From the NCBI GenBank assembly GCA_003220535.1, contig QHSU01000090.1:1-64000 (forward strand): a DNA stretch of 64,000 nt, written 5' to 3'. Every line of letters starts with the position of its first letter. Positions within the stretch are counted from its first letter, which is position 1. Source of the DNA: Candidatus Rokuibacteriota bacterium. Its GTDB lineage: Bacteria; Methylomirabilota; Methylomirabilia; Rokubacteriales; CSP1-6. The translations under genes and the position numbers were made by a program. Under the pieces are notes generated by a model, which saw only the letters and a list, made by a program, of their open reading frames with translations, searched no databases and had not been told where the DNA came from. Below are positions 13,960 through 25,180 of the stretch, one piece after another.

Positions 13960-16746
13960 ATGATCGACGTCCTGCTGAAGAAGATCTTCGGCACCAAGCA
14001 CGAGCGCGACGTCAAGCGGATGATGCCGATCGTCGAGGCGACCAACGCGCTGGAGTCATCGCTGGTCCCGCTCGACGAGGCCGGGCTCCGCGCCAAGTCG
14101 GAGGAGTTCAAGAAGCGGATCGAAGGCGGCGAGGACCTCGACGACGTCCTGCCGGAGGCCTTCGCGGTGTGCCGCGAGGCGGCGCGTCGGACGGTCGAGA
14201 TGCGCCACTTCGACGTCCAGCTCATCGGCGGCATGGTGCTCCACCACGGGACGATCGCCGAGATGGCGACGGGCGAGGGCAAGACGCTCGTCGCGACGCT
14301 CCCGGCGTATCTGAACGCGCTGACGGGCCGCGGCGTCCACATCGTCACGGTCAACGACTACCTGGCCAAGCGCGACGCGCAGTGGATGGGCCCCATCTAT
14401 GAAGCCCTCGGGCTCTCCGTCGGCGTCATCCAGCACGAGGCGTCGTTCCTCTACGACCCGGCGTTCGTGACGTCGGACATCCGGTTGACCTCGCTCCGGC
14501 CGTGCACGCGCCAGGAGGCCTACCGGGCCGACGTCACCTACGGGACGAACAACGAGTTCGGGTTCGACTACCTCCGCGACAACATGCGGTTCACGCTCGA
14601 CGAGCTGGTGCAGCGCGAGCTCCACTACGCCATCGTCGACGAGGTGGACTCGATCCTCATCGACGAAGCACGGACGCCGCTGATCATCTCCGGCCCGGCC
14701 GACGAGTCGACCGACCTCTACTACAAGATCGACCGGATCATCCCGAAGCTCCGCCGGGCGGCCACGATCGTCGATGGGAAGCTCTCGGAGGTCGAGGCCG
14801 AGAAGAAGGGCGATTTCATCGTCGACGAGAAGGCGCGCGCGGTCGCGTTGACCGAGGAGGGGATCGCGACCTGCGAGCGGCTCTTGAACGTCGACAATCT
14901 CTACGACCCGCGCAACATGACCATGCTGCACCACATCCAGCAGGGGCTACGCGCGCACGCGCTCTTCAAGCGCGACGTCGACTACATCGTCAAGGATGGG
15001 CAGGTCGTCATCATCGACGAGTTCACGGGACGCCAGATGCCGGGCCGGCGCTGGTCCGACGGGCTCCACCAGGCGGTCGAGGCCAAGGAGGCGGTGCGGA
15101 TCGAGCGCGAGAACCAGACGCTGGCGACGATCACCTTCCAGAATTACTTCCGCATGTACGACAAGCTCGCCGGCATGACCGGCACCGCGGAGACCGAGGC
15201 GGAGGAGTTCGCCAAGATCTACAAGCTCGACGTGACGGTGATCCCCACGAACCGGACGCTGCGGCGGGTCAACTACCCGGACGTCGTCTACAAGACGGAG
15301 CGCGAGAAGTTCAACGCCGTCGTCGAAGACATCATCGAGCGGAACCAGAAGGGGCAGCCCGCCCTGGTGGGCACCGTGTCGATCGAGAAGTCCGAGGTGC
15401 TCTCGAGCCTCCTCAAGAAGCGCGGAATCCGCCACGAGGTCCTCAACGCGAAGTACCACGAGCGTGAGGCCGAGATCGTCGCCCAGGCCGGCCGCGAGAG
15501 CGCGGTCACGATCGCTACCAATATGGCCGGGCGCGGCACCGACATCCTGCTCGGCGGCAACCCCGACTTCCTGTCGAAGGAGATCCTCCGGAAAAAGGGT
15601 CTGGACCCCGCGACCGCGGCGGCGCACGAGCGCGCGGCCGCGCTGGCGGAGGCCCGGCGGGTCACCGAGCCCGAGCACGCCCGGGTGGTCGAGCGCGGCG
15701 GCCTGCACATCGTCGGCACCGAGCGCCACGAGGCGCGCCGCGTGGACAACCAGCTCCGCGGACGCTCCGGGCGGCAGGGCGACCCGGGCTCCTCGCGCTT
15801 CTACCTGTCGTTGCAGGACGACCTGCTCCGCATCTTCGGCTCCCAGCGCGTCGAGCGGATCATGGAGCGTCTCGGGATGCAGGAGGGCGAGCCGATCGAG
15901 CACAAGCTCGTGACCCGGGCGATCGCCACCGCGCAGAAGCGCGTCGAGACCCACAACTTCGAGATCCGCAAGCATCTGCTCGAGTACGACGACGTGATGA
16001 ACAAGCAGCGCGAAGTCATCTACGGGATGCGACGCCAGATCCTGGAGGGCGAGAGTCAAGCCGAGACGATCGCCGAATGGATCGAGGAGCTCGCGGTGGG
16101 GACGCTCGACGCCTACGCCGCGCGCGGCGCGCACCCGGAGGACTGGGATCTCGCCGGGCTCACCGAGGCACTCCACCGGCAGTTCGACACGCGGATCCCG
16201 GCGGCGCAGTACGCCGAGGTGGCCTCGCGCGAGGGGCTGGACGAGCTGGTGCAGGACGCGGTCAAGGCGCGTTTCGCGGAGCGGGAGCGCGAGCTCGGCC
16301 CCGACCTGCTCCAGGCGCTCGAGCGTCACGAGATGTTGATCGTCCTCGACACGCAGTGGAAGGATCACTTGCTGTCGATCGACCACCTCAAGGAGGGCAT
16401 CGGGCTCCGCGGCTATGGCCAGCGCGACCCGTTGACCGAATACAAGAAGGAGGCGTTCGACCTCTTCGAGGACATGTTCGAGCGCGTCAAGGCCGCGGTG
16501 GTCGAGCGACTCTTCAAGGTCCAGATCGTGCGCGACGCACCGATGGAGTTGCCGGCGATGACGGCGTGGGCCGACGCACGCGAGTCCCGCGGTCAGCTGG
16601 CGGGCGAGCCGGCGCGCGCGGGCGCGCCGGCGCCGCGCGTCCAGGCGGCCGCCCGCACGCCGACCGGGGAAAAGATCGGGCGTAACGATCCGTGCTTCTG
16701 CGGCTCCGGGAAGAAATACAAGAAGTGCCACTACCTGAAGGCGTGA
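13960..16746 (+). CDS. secA: Preprotein translocase ATPase SecA
   Basis: 928 residues with full SecA architecture: DEAD motor with Walker A ATGEGKTLVA (about 103) and Walker B DEVDSILIDEA, the preprotein cross-linking domain, the second motor domain (ATNMAGRGTDILLGGNPDF, LRGRSGRQGDPGSS), the helical wing/scaffold and the C-terminal SEC-C zinc motif (PCFCGSGKKYKKCHYLK). It drives export through SecYEG and binds SecB and lipids via the zinc tail. An intrinsic terminator follows, so it is probably a single-gene unit. Confidence 0.99.
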   Translation: MIDVLLKKIFGTKHERDVKRMMPIVEATNALESSLVPLDEAGLRAKSEEFKKRIEGGEDLDDVLPEAFAVCREAARRTVEMRHFDVQLIGGMVLHHGTIAEMATGEGKTLVATLPAYLNALTGRGVHIVTVNDYLAKRDAQWMGPIYEALGLSVGVIQHEASFLYDPAFVTSDIRLTSLRPCTRQEAYRADVTYGTNNEFGFDYLRDNMRFTLDELVQRELHYAIVDEVDSILIDEARTPLIISGPADESTDLYYKIDRIIPKLRRAATIVDGKLSEVEAEKKGDFIVDEKARAVALTEEGIATCERLLNVDNLYDPRNMTMLHHIQQGLRAHALFKRDVDYIVKDGQVVIIDEFTGRQMPGRRWSDGLHQAVEAKEAVRIERENQTLATITFQNYFRMYDKLAGMTGTAETEAEEFAKIYKLDVTVIPTNRTLRRVNYPDVVYKTEREKFNAVVEDIIERNQKGQPALVGTVSIEKSEVLSSLLKKRGIRHEVLNAKYHEREAEIVAQAGRESAVTIATNMAGRGTDILLGGNPDFLSKEILRKKGLDPATAAAHERAAALAEARRVTEPEHARVVERGGLHIVGTERHEARRVDNQLRGRSGRQGDPGSSRFYLSLQDDLLRIFGSQRVERIMERLGMQEGEPIEHKLVTRAIATAQKRVETHNFEIRKHLLEYDDVMNKQREVIYGMRRQILEGESQAETIAEWIEELAVGTLDAYAARGAHPEDWDLAGLTEALHRQFDTRIPAAQYAEVASREGLDELVQDAVKARFAERERELGPDLLQALERHEMLIVLDTQWKDHLLSIDHLKEGIGLRGYGQRDPLTEYKKEAFDLFEDMFERVKAAVVERLFKVQIVRDAPMELPAMTAWADARESRGQLAGEPARAGAPAPRVQAAARTPTGEKIGRNDPCFCGSGKKYKKCHYLKA

Positions 16747-16774
16747 AGGGCGACATTTAGGGCTGTACGGGGCC

Positions 16775-16803
16775 AGCACCCCCACGGCTGGTGCTTTTTT
16801 CTT
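16775..16803 (+). terminator. Intrinsic terminator after secA
   Basis: AGCACC (16775-16780) pairs with GGTGCT (16790-16795) around a 9-nt loop and is followed by a run of T residues (16795-16800, then CTTT). It lies about 30 bp after the secA stop. Confidence 0.8.
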
Positions 16804-16832
16804 TGGTTGTATCGGGTCGCCCGTGCTAGAAA
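16803..16832 (+). promoter_or_regulatory. Candidate smc promoter
   Basis: TTGGTT at 16803-16808 is followed after 16-18 bp by GCTAGA/TAGAAA (16825-16832). The smc ATG at 16838 lies 5-7 nt further on, and no ribosome site is visible, consistent with a leaderless transcript starting just after the secA terminator. Confidence 0.4.
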
Positions 16833-16837
16833 ACCCC

Positions 16838-19800
16838 ATGCGCCTCGAGTCCGTCACGCTACACGGCTTCAAGTCGTTCGCGGAGAAGACCGTCCTCAAG
16901 GTGATGCCCGGGATCACCGCCATCGTCGGTCCGAACGGCTGCGGCAAGAGCAACATCTCGGAGTCGGTCCGCTGGGCGCTCGGCGAACAGAGCGCGAAAT
17001 CGCTCCGCGGGCAGCGCATGGAGGACTTGATCTTCCACGGCTCCGGGTCGCGCAAGCCGGTCGGGTTCGCCGAGGTCGAGCTCACCTTCAGTAACGACGG
17101 CGTGCTCTCCGTGCCGTGGACCGAGGTGTCGGTGAGCCGGCGTCTCTATCGGACGGGGGAGAGCGAGTACTTCCTCAACAAGAACTCCTCCCGCCTGCGT
17201 GACATCCTCGACCTCTTCGCCGGCACCGGCGCCAACCCGCGTGCGTATTCGGTGATGGACCAGGACAAGCTCAACCACGTGCTCACGGCGAAGCCCCACG
17301 AGCGCCGCGTGTTCATCGAGGAGGCGGCCGGAATCGCCCGCTACAAACAGCAGCGCAACGAGACGGAGGGCAAGCTCGACGCCGCCCGCCAGAACCTCGT
17401 GCGCGTGCGCGACGTCATGGACGAGGTGCGTCGTCAGCTCAACTCACTCGAGCGGCAGGCCAAGAAGGCGCAACAGTACAAGGTGCTCCAGACGGAGAAG
17501 CGTGACCTGGGGCTGGCGCTGGTCGCCGCGGACTACGCGGGACGCACCGCCGAGGGCGAGCGCCTGGCCGGCGAGCTCGTGCGCCTGCGGGACCACGAGC
17601 AGGAGCTGCGAACGCGTCTGGCGTCCCTGGCGGCGCGTGAGGCCGGGGCGCGGGAAGCCCTCCAGGAGAGCGAGCATCGTCTGTCGGACCTCCGCCAGGC
17701 GGTCTCGAAGGTGCAGGGAGAGCTCGAGAGGCTCCTGGAGCGTCGTGAGCAGATGGGCGTCCAGATCCGCGAGCTCGGCGAGGAGAGCGTGCGCCTCGAC
17801 GAGGAGGTTCGGTCGACCACGGAGCGCCAGTCGTCGATCGTCGGCGAGCGCGAGAGCGTCCGCGGGGCACTCCGCGACGCGGAGCAGCTCGCTGCCGAGC
17901 GGTCGCGCGCGGCGGCGGAATTCGAGGCCGCCCTCGCGCGCCAACGCGCGGCCCTCGCGCTGGAGCGCGATCACGCCGAAGCGCTGCGTCTCGAGCAGAC
18001 GCGGCTCGCCGCCGAGCGCGTCGACCTCATGCGGAGCGCCGGCGAGCTGCGTGAGCGCGAGATCCAGCTGGGGCGCCGCGCCGAACGACTCGCGGCCGAG
18101 CTCGCCCAGGCGCGAGTGGAGGCCGAGCGGCTCGCTGCGGAGCAGGCCGCGCTGACCGTCGCGCGCGACCGGGTCGCCGCCGAGTTCGTCACACTGGAGG
18201 AGCAGCGCCAGCGGCTCGAGGCGCTGGAGGTGGACGAGGCGCGTCGGCTGACCGAGACCGAGGCTCGGCTCGCCGACGCGCGCGTCGAGCTGGCGGTGCG
18301 CGGATCGAGCTTCGAGGCGCTCTCCGAGCTCGAGCGCGTGCGGGAAGGCTACGGCGCCGGCGTCCGCGCGGTGTTCGCCGAGGGCCGGAATGCCGGATTG
18401 CAAGGCGTGGTCGGGACCGTGGCCGATCTCCTCGACGTCCCGTCCGGAATGGAGCGCGCCATCGAAGCGGTGCTGGGCGAGCGGCTCCAGTGGGTGGTCG
18501 TCGAGCGGTTCGAGCACGCGCGGGCCGCCGTCGCGTATCTGCGCGAGCACGCGCTCGGGTCAGCGACCTTCCTGCCGCTCGACCACCTGCCGGCGTCCGA
18601 CGCGCTGGGGGCGGACGAGAACGGGGTCCGGTGGGTCGCCCGGAGCGTCAGCGCGCCCGCGCCGAGCCTCGTCCATCATCTCCTGGGGCAAGTCGCGGTC
18701 GTCGACCACCTCGACGAGGCGGAGCGGCTCTGGCGCCGGAACGGCGTCGTGGCGACCTACGTGACGCCGGAAGGCGAAGTCCTCGGCCCGACGGGCCGCC
18801 TCCACGGCGGCGGCGAGCAGGCGGCGAGTGCGACCGAGCATTCGCTCCTCGCGCGCAAGCGGCAGCGGCGCGAGCTCGAAGCGGATGTCCAGCGGCTCTC
18901 AGCGGTCGTGGATGCCGGGCAGACCGAGGTCACCGCGCTCCTGGCCTCGGTGGCGGCTCTCCGCGAGCAGCTCGCCGGGCTGGGCCGCTCGGTGCAGGCG
19001 AGCATGGCGGAGCGGCTCGCCGGCGACAAGGATCTCGAGCGGTCGGCGCAAGAGCACGCGCGGGTGCAACGCCACCTGGAGACGATCGAGGTCGAGTCGC
19101 AGCAGGTCGCGAGAGAGGCCGACGAGACGAGCTCGACGCTCATGCGGCTCACGCAGCGCATCGCCGTCGCGCGCGACGCCGAGGGGGCGCTCGAGGCGGC
19201 GGCCTCCCGGGTGCGGGACGCGATCGAGAGCGCGCAGGCGGACGAGACCGGGCTTGGCGCCGAGTTGACGGCATGTCGCGTGGGCCTCGCATCCGCGACC
19301 GAGCGGGTCGAGGCGCTTGGTCGAGAGCTCGCGAGACTCGACGAGATCGAGCGAGACCTGGCGGAGCGTCTGGCCCAGTCGGGGCAGCGCCGAACCCAGC
19401 TCGCGGAGCGACGGACGTGGCTCGCCGACGAGCGCGAACGGACTGACGTCGCGGCGCGCGACGTCGCGGTGGAGCGTGATCGCACGGACGCCGAGGCGCG
19501 GCGGGCGACGGAGCATCACGAAGGGCTCGCCGCCGAGCTTCGCGCGGTCGAGCACGAGTCGCGCGGCGCCGAGAGCGAGCTCGGACGGCTGGTCGCCTCA
19601 GCCCATGAGATCGATATCCGCGCGACCGAGTGTCGCGTGCGCCGTGAAGAGCTCGGGCAGGACGCGTGGCGCGTGTACGGCGTGGACGCCACGGCGCTCC
19701 TGGCCCGTCACGATCCGGCGCGAGATCTCGAAGTTGTGCGCGACCGGGTTGCGGACCTCGAGGAGCGTCTGCTCGCGATCGGGCCCGTCAACCTGGTGGC

Positions 19801-20386
19801 CGACGACGAATACCGCGAGCTCGACGAGCGGCTGACGTTCCTCCGGACCCAGCACGACGACCTCTCGGCCTCGATCAAGGACCTCGAGAAGGCGCTGCGT
19901 GGGATGACGCGGACGGCGCAAGACCGATTCATCCAGGCGTTCGAGGAGATCAATGGCCACTTCGGCCGGCTCTTCGAGCGACTGTTCGAGGGAGGGCGCG
20001 CCGAACTCCGACTGGTGGAAGCCGAGGAGGGCGGTGACCCGCTCGACACCGGCGTCGAGCTCATGGCGCAGCCGCGCGGCAAGCGGCTCCAGGCCGTCAC
20101 GCTCCTCTCGGGGGGAGAGCGCGCGCTCACGGGGCTGGCGCTCCTCTTCGCCATCTTCTACTTCCGCCCGAGCCCCTTCTGCGTCCTCGACGAGGTCGAC
20201 GCGCCGCTCGACGACGCGAACATCCACCGGTTCCTGCGTGTCCTGCGGGAATTGACCGGCCAGACGCAATTCGTGGTCATCACCCACAACCGCAAGACCA
20301 TGGAGGCGGCCGACGTCCTCTACGGCGTCACGATGGAAGAGCCCGGCCTGTCCACGCTCGTTTCGGTCAACCTCAACGCTCAGTAG
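16838..20386 (+). CDS. smc: Chromosome partition protein Smc
   Basis: 1182 residues from the ATG that gives the standard N-terminus MRLESVTLHGFKSFAEK; an in-frame GTG 15 nt upstream is less typical. Head: Walker A GPNGCGKSNISESVRWALGE. Two long coiled-coil arms (about 170-500 and 660-1000) flank a hinge (about 505-650: LERVREGYGAGVRAVF, GVVGTVADLLDV). C-terminal head: signature TLLSGGERALTGLALLFA and Walker B FCVLDEVDAPLDDAN. It forms the Smc-ScpAB condensin; scpA and scpB are in the same window at 57161-58538. Confidence 0.98.
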   Translation: MRLESVTLHGFKSFAEKTVLKVMPGITAIVGPNGCGKSNISESVRWALGEQSAKSLRGQRMEDLIFHGSGSRKPVGFAEVELTFSNDGVLSVPWTEVSVSRRLYRTGESEYFLNKNSSRLRDILDLFAGTGANPRAYSVMDQDKLNHVLTAKPHERRVFIEEAAGIARYKQQRNETEGKLDAARQNLVRVRDVMDEVRRQLNSLERQAKKAQQYKVLQTEKRDLGLALVAADYAGRTAEGERLAGELVRLRDHEQELRTRLASLAAREAGAREALQESEHRLSDLRQAVSKVQGELERLLERREQMGVQIRELGEESVRLDEEVRSTTERQSSIVGERESVRGALRDAEQLAAERSRAAAEFEAALARQRAALALERDHAEALRLEQTRLAAERVDLMRSAGELREREIQLGRRAERLAAELAQARVEAERLAAEQAALTVARDRVAAEFVTLEEQRQRLEALEVDEARRLTETEARLADARVELAVRGSSFEALSELERVREGYGAGVRAVFAEGRNAGLQGVVGTVADLLDVPSGMERAIEAVLGERLQWVVVERFEHARAAVAYLREHALGSATFLPLDHLPASDALGADENGVRWVARSVSAPAPSLVHHLLGQVAVVDHLDEAERLWRRNGVVATYVTPEGEVLGPTGRLHGGGEQAASATEHSLLARKRQRRELEADVQRLSAVVDAGQTEVTALLASVAALREQLAGLGRSVQASMAERLAGDKDLERSAQEHARVQRHLETIEVESQQVAREADETSSTLMRLTQRIAVARDAEGALEAAASRVRDAIESAQADETGLGAELTACRVGLASATERVEALGRELARLDEIERDLAERLAQSGQRRTQLAERRTWLADERERTDVAARDVAVERDRTDAEARRATEHHEGLAAELRAVEHESRGAESELGRLVASAHEIDIRATECRVRREELGQDAWRVYGVDATALLARHDPARDLEVVRDRVADLEERLLAIGPVNLVADDEYRELDERLTFLRTQHDDLSASIKDLEKALRGMTRTAQDRFIQAFEEINGHFGRLFERLFEGGRAELRLVEAEEGGDPLDTGVELMAQPRGKRLQAVTLLSGGERALTGLALLFAIFYFRPSPFCVLDEVDAPLDDANIHRFLRVLRELTGQTQFVVITHNRKTMEAADVLYGVTMEEPGLSTLVSVNLNAQ

Positions 20387-20425
20387 GTAGATGAAGAAGC
20401 TGCCCGAATAGGCTACGCTCGCAGC

Positions 20426-21325
20426 ATGTCCAGCTTCGGCGCATATTTGCGCGACCTGCGTGAGCGGCAGGGCGTCTCGCTCGACGAGCTCTCCCGCGCG
20501 ACCCGCGTGCTCCACCACTACCTGGAGGCCCTCGAGGCGGACGATCTGACTGCGCTGCCGGCGCCCGTCTTCACGAAAGGATTCATCCGCGCGTGTTGCC
20601 AGGTGTTCGGCGTAGCGCCCGACGAGGCGCTCGCCCTCTATGACCAGCGGATAGCGAAGGACCTCGCCGGCGTCAGGATCACGCCAGCGCCGCCCCCGCC
20701 GCGCGACGATCATGTCGCCGTCCCAGGCTCGGAACGGAAGGAGGGGCGGGGCCGTGGCGCCATCCTCGTCAGCCTCGTGCTCCTCGTGGTCCTCGGCGCC
20801 GCGCTTTTCGCTGTCACCCTGGCGCTCCAGTCGGGCCGCGAGACGGACAGCGGACGTCACATCGAGGTCGCGACTCCTCAACCGGCGGACCCAGCGCCGG
20901 CGCCCGCACCAGCACCACCAGCAGAGAGTGTGGTCGCCCAGGCGCCCGTGACGCCGCCGCCCGCGCAGCCGTCACCGAGCGTCCAGCAGCCCGCCGCGCC
21001 CCCGCCGAGCGCGACCTCGCCAGGCGTGGCAGCGTCCGTCCCTGCGCCTTCACCAGCGGCCCGCGCTGGACTCGTCTCGTCGTATCGGCTGGTCGCGCGG
21101 ACGACAGAACTGACCTGGATGAGCGTGCGGACCGAAGACGGGAGGACCAGTGAGGAGACGATCCCGCCGGGGCAGGTTCGCGAGTGGGTGTCCAACCGTC
21201 CCTTCATCATCTCTGTCGGCAACGCCGGCGGTGTGACCCTCGAGCTCAACGGGCGGCCCATTCCTCCGCTCGGAGCCAGCGGCGTCGTCATCCGACAACT
21301 CGTCCTACCCGCGGAAACTCCGTGA
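20426..21325 (+). CDS. rodZ: RodZ-like membrane protein with N-terminal helix-turn-helix
   Basis: 299 residues: an N-terminal HTH_25 domain (FGAYLRDLRERQGVSLDELSRATRVLHHYLEALE), a basic linker, one transmembrane helix (about 113-135, AILVSLVLLVVLGAALFAV), a Pro/Ala-rich periplasmic spacer (about 150-215) and a C-terminal DUF4115-type beta domain (YRLVARTTELTWMSVRTEDG). RodZ links MreB to the cell-wall elongation machinery. Paralogous HTH/DUF4115 proteins occur, so the symbol is given by architecture. A TACGCT box at 20414-20419, 6 nt before the ATG, may be its -10. Its stop overlaps the ftsY start. Confidence 0.8.
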   Translation: MSSFGAYLRDLRERQGVSLDELSRATRVLHHYLEALEADDLTALPAPVFTKGFIRACCQVFGVAPDEALALYDQRIAKDLAGVRITPAPPPPRDDHVAVPGSERKEGRGRGAILVSLVLLVVLGAALFAVTLALQSGRETDSGRHIEVATPQPADPAPAPAPAPPAESVVAQAPVTPPPAQPSPSVQQPAAPPPSATSPGVAASVPAPSPAARAGLVSSYRLVARTTELTWMSVRTEDGRTSEETIPPGQVREWVSNRPFIISVGNAGGVTLELNGRPIPPLGASGVVIRQLVLPAETP

Positions 21326-22248
21326 AGTTCCTCTCCGGTCTCGGTGAGCGTCTTCGTGAGGGACTCAAGCGGTCGCAAGAGTACCTCGCGGGCGGTCTGG
21401 GCGCCGTGCTCGAGACGGATCGACCCGTCGACGACGCGCTGCTCGAGGAGCTCGAGGAGCTGCTGATCGCAGCGGACCTGGGAGCGCCGCTGGCCGCCGA
21501 TTTCACCAATCGCGCGCGCGAGGAGGTCATGTTCGGGACGGTGACCCGCGCCGCCCAGCTGCGCCCGCTCTTCCGCCGCTTCCTCGTCGACACGCTGGCC
21601 CCCGGGGCGCAGCCGCTCGACCTCGATCATCGTCCCGCGGTCGTTCTGCTGCTCGGCGTGAACGGCTCCGGCAAGACCACGACGGCGGCGAAGCTGGCGT
21701 CCTCGCTCAAGGGCTCGGGCAAGCGTGTGATCCTGGCGGCGGCCGACACGTTCCGCGCTGCGGCGATCGAGCAGCTCGAGCGCTGGGGGGAGCGCATCCA
21801 GGTCGAGGTCATCCGCCAGGCCGCGGGCTCCGACCCCGGAGCCGTTGTCTTCGACGCGGTCAAGGCGGCCACGGCCCGCGCGCTCGACGTCCTCATCGTC
21901 GACACCGCGGGCCGGCTGCACACGAAGACGAACCTCATGGACGAGCTGGCGAAGCTTCGCCGCGTGATCGAGCGCCAGCTCCCCGGAGCGCCTCACGAGA
22001 CGCTGATGGTCCTGGACGCTCCGACCGGTCAGAACGGATTCGCCCAGGCCCGCATGTTTCACGAGGCGATCGGGCTCACCGGCGTGTGCCTGACCAAGCT
22101 CGACGGCACGGCCAAGGGCGGGATCGTCGTGCGCATCGTCCGCGAGCTCAAGGTCCCCGTGAAGCTGATCGGCTTCGGCGAGCGCGTCGAGGACCTCCAG
22201 CCGTTCGACCCCCAGGCGTTCGTGGACGCCCTGGTCGCCGAGACATGA
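21322..22248 (+). CDS. ftsY: Signal recognition particle receptor FtsY
   Basis: 308 residues from a GTG that overlaps the RodZ stop; the product begins VKFLSGLGERLREGLKRSQEYLAGG, the usual start of short FtsY proteins lacking the acidic A domain. The N domain is followed by the SRP GTPase: GVNGSGKTTTAAKLA, DTFRAAAIEQL, DTAGRLHTKTNLMDEL, TKLDGTAKGG and the closing GFGERVEDLQPFD. The usual DATTGQN reads DAPTGQN, a mild substitution. It receives SRP-ribosome complexes at the inner membrane. The ribD start overlaps its stop. Confidence 0.96.
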   Translation: MKFLSGLGERLREGLKRSQEYLAGGLGAVLETDRPVDDALLEELEELLIAADLGAPLAADFTNRAREEVMFGTVTRAAQLRPLFRRFLVDTLAPGAQPLDLDHRPAVVLLLGVNGSGKTTTAAKLASSLKGSGKRVILAAADTFRAAAIEQLERWGERIQVEVIRQAAGSDPGAVVFDAVKAATARALDVLIVDTAGRLHTKTNLMDELAKLRRVIERQLPGAPHETLMVLDAPTGQNGFAQARMFHEAIGLTGVCLTKLDGTAKGGIVVRIVRELKVPVKLIGFGERVEDLQPFDPQAFVDALVAET

Positions 22249-23369
22249 TCGGCGCAGAGGCGACGGAGCGATTCATGCGGCGGGCGATCGAGCTGGCCGA
22301 GCGCGGCCGCGGGCTGACGTCGCCGAACCCGATGGTCGGCGCGGTCGTCGTCGCGCCGGATGGTGAGGTGGTGGGGGAGGGATTCCATGCGAAAGCCGGC
22401 GCGCCGCACGCCGAGGTCGAGGCCCTGCGGACGGCCGGCGCGCGCGCGCGCGGCGCGACCCTCTACGTGACGCTCGAGCCGTGCGCGCATCAGGGGCGGA
22501 CACCTCCGTGCGCTCCGCTGATCGTCGAGGCGGGCGTGTCGCGCGTGGTGGCGGCGGTCGGTGATCCCAACCCGCTCGTCTCGGGGAGTGGCTTCGCCGA
22601 GCTCCGGGGCGCGGGCGTCGAGGTCGTCACGGGGGTCGCGGCCGCGGCCGCGGAGCGGCAGAATCGCGTGTTCCTGACCGCGATGCGCGAGCGACGACCC
22701 CACGTGACGCTGAAGGCCGCGATGACGCTCGACGGCAAGCTCGCAGATCTCCACGGCGCCTCGCGGTGGATCACCGGTGAGGTCGCCCGTCGCCACGCCC
22801 ATCGGCTCCGAAGCGAGGCGGACGCCATCGTGGTCGGGATCGGCACCGTGCTGCGCGACGATCCCGAGCTCACCGTGCGCCTGGGTCAGCCCTGGCCGCG
22901 GGAGCCGCTCCGGGTCGTGCTCGACACGAGGGCCAGAACTCCCCGCGAGGCGCGCTTCATCCTGGCGGGAACACCGAGCTGCGCCCTGATTGTCGTCGGC
23001 GCCGACGCCCCGGCGGAGCGCACCCGCGAGCTCGCGGATTCGGGAGCCACGATCGTGCGTTGCCGGACGAGAGACGGCCGGGTGGATCTCGGCGCCCTTC
23101 TCTCCGAGCTCTTCAACCGCGAAGTGCGCGCGGTCCTCGTCGAGGGCGGTGGAGAAGTTCACGCGGCCTTCCTCGATGCCGGCCTGGTCGACCGCGTGGC
23201 CGTGTTTGTGGCCCCGCTGCTCGTCGGTGGTCGCCAGGCGACCTCGGTGGTCGGCGGGGCTGGTCGAGAGCTCAAGAGCGCCGTCCGGCTCGGTGAGTTC
23301 ACCGTCACCATGCTGGGCGACGATCTCCTGATCGAAGCCGAGGTCATCCGAGAGTCGCGAGGCGCCTGA
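22245..23369 (+). CDS. ribD: Bifunctional riboflavin biosynthesis deaminase/reductase RibD
   Basis: 374 residues. N-terminal deaminase: HAEVEAL and PCAHQGRTPPCAP provide the zinc ligands and catalytic Glu (about 51-95). The C-terminal reductase (about 150-370) begins PHVTLKAAMTLDGKLA and includes ITGEVARRHAHRLRSEADAI and VEGGGEVHAAFLD. It performs the second and third steps of riboflavin synthesis from GTP. It overlaps ftsY (ATGA) and ribE by 1-4 bp, heading a ribD-ribE-ribBA-ribH operon. No FMN riboswitch is possible immediately upstream because the region is coding. Confidence 0.97.
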   Translation: MIGAEATERFMRRAIELAERGRGLTSPNPMVGAVVVAPDGEVVGEGFHAKAGAPHAEVEALRTAGARARGATLYVTLEPCAHQGRTPPCAPLIVEAGVSRVVAAVGDPNPLVSGSGFAELRGAGVEVVTGVAAAAAERQNRVFLTAMRERRPHVTLKAAMTLDGKLADLHGASRWITGEVARRHAHRLRSEADAIVVGIGTVLRDDPELTVRLGQPWPREPLRVVLDTRARTPREARFILAGTPSCALIVVGADAPAERTRELADSGATIVRCRTRDGRVDLGALLSELFNREVRAVLVEGGGEVHAAFLDAGLVDRVAVFVAPLLVGGRQATSVVGGAGRELKSAVRLGEFTVTMLGDDLLIEAEVIRESRGA

Positions 23370-23967
23370 TGTTCACCGGGATCGTCGAGGAGATCGGCTC
23401 GATCCGGGCAATCGAGCTCAGCGCGCGCGTCGCGACGCTCGAAGTCGACGCCGGCGTGACGGTCGAAGGGGCCGACGTGGGCGGCAGCATCGCGGTGAAC
23501 GGCGTGTGCCTGACTATCGTCGAGCGGCGCCCGGACGGCTTCGTGTTCGAGATAGGTCCGGAAACCCTCGCGCGCACTGCGCTCAGGCACCTGGCCCCGG
23601 GTGACCCGGTGAACCTCGAGCGGCCCCTGCGCTTCGGCGGCGCCCTCGGCGGACACCTCGTCCTGGGCCACGTCGACGGTGTGGGAACCGTGGACGCCGT
23701 AACCCGTGTAGAATCGACGGCGCGGGTGCGGATCACGCTGCCGAGCCGCGAGCTCGAGCCGCTCCTGATTCCCCAGGGGTCGGTTGCCATCGACGGCGTC
23801 AGCCTCACCGTGGCGGCGCTGGGGGAGGGGACCTTCGAGGTGATGCTGATCCCGCACACGCTGGCGGTGACGACGCTTGGACGGCTGGTGCCGGGCCGGG
23901 CGACGAACATCGAGGCGGACGTGATCGGCAAGTATCTGGTGCGCTCGCTGGCGCTGAGGGGGACGAC

Positions 23968-23971
<4 letters not shown>
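23369..23971 (+). CDS. ribE: Riboflavin synthase alpha subunit
   Basis: 200 residues starting MFTGIVEEIGSIRAIE, the hallmark of riboflavin synthase. Two homologous lumazine-binding barrels are visible (GSIAVNGVCLTIVER near 50 and GSVAIDGVSLTVAAL near 145) plus HLVLGHVDGVG. It dismutates two 6,7-dimethyl-8-ribityllumazine molecules to riboflavin. Start and stop overlap ribD and ribBA. Confidence 0.97.
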
Positions 23972-25179
<1,208 letters not shown>

Positions 25180-25180
25180 G

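Noticed and set aside
12246..17085. Long open frames on the minus strand opposite recN, secA and smc
   Set aside because: They are by-products of high GC codon bias on the coding strand; their translations are Arg/His/Asp-rich and match no family.
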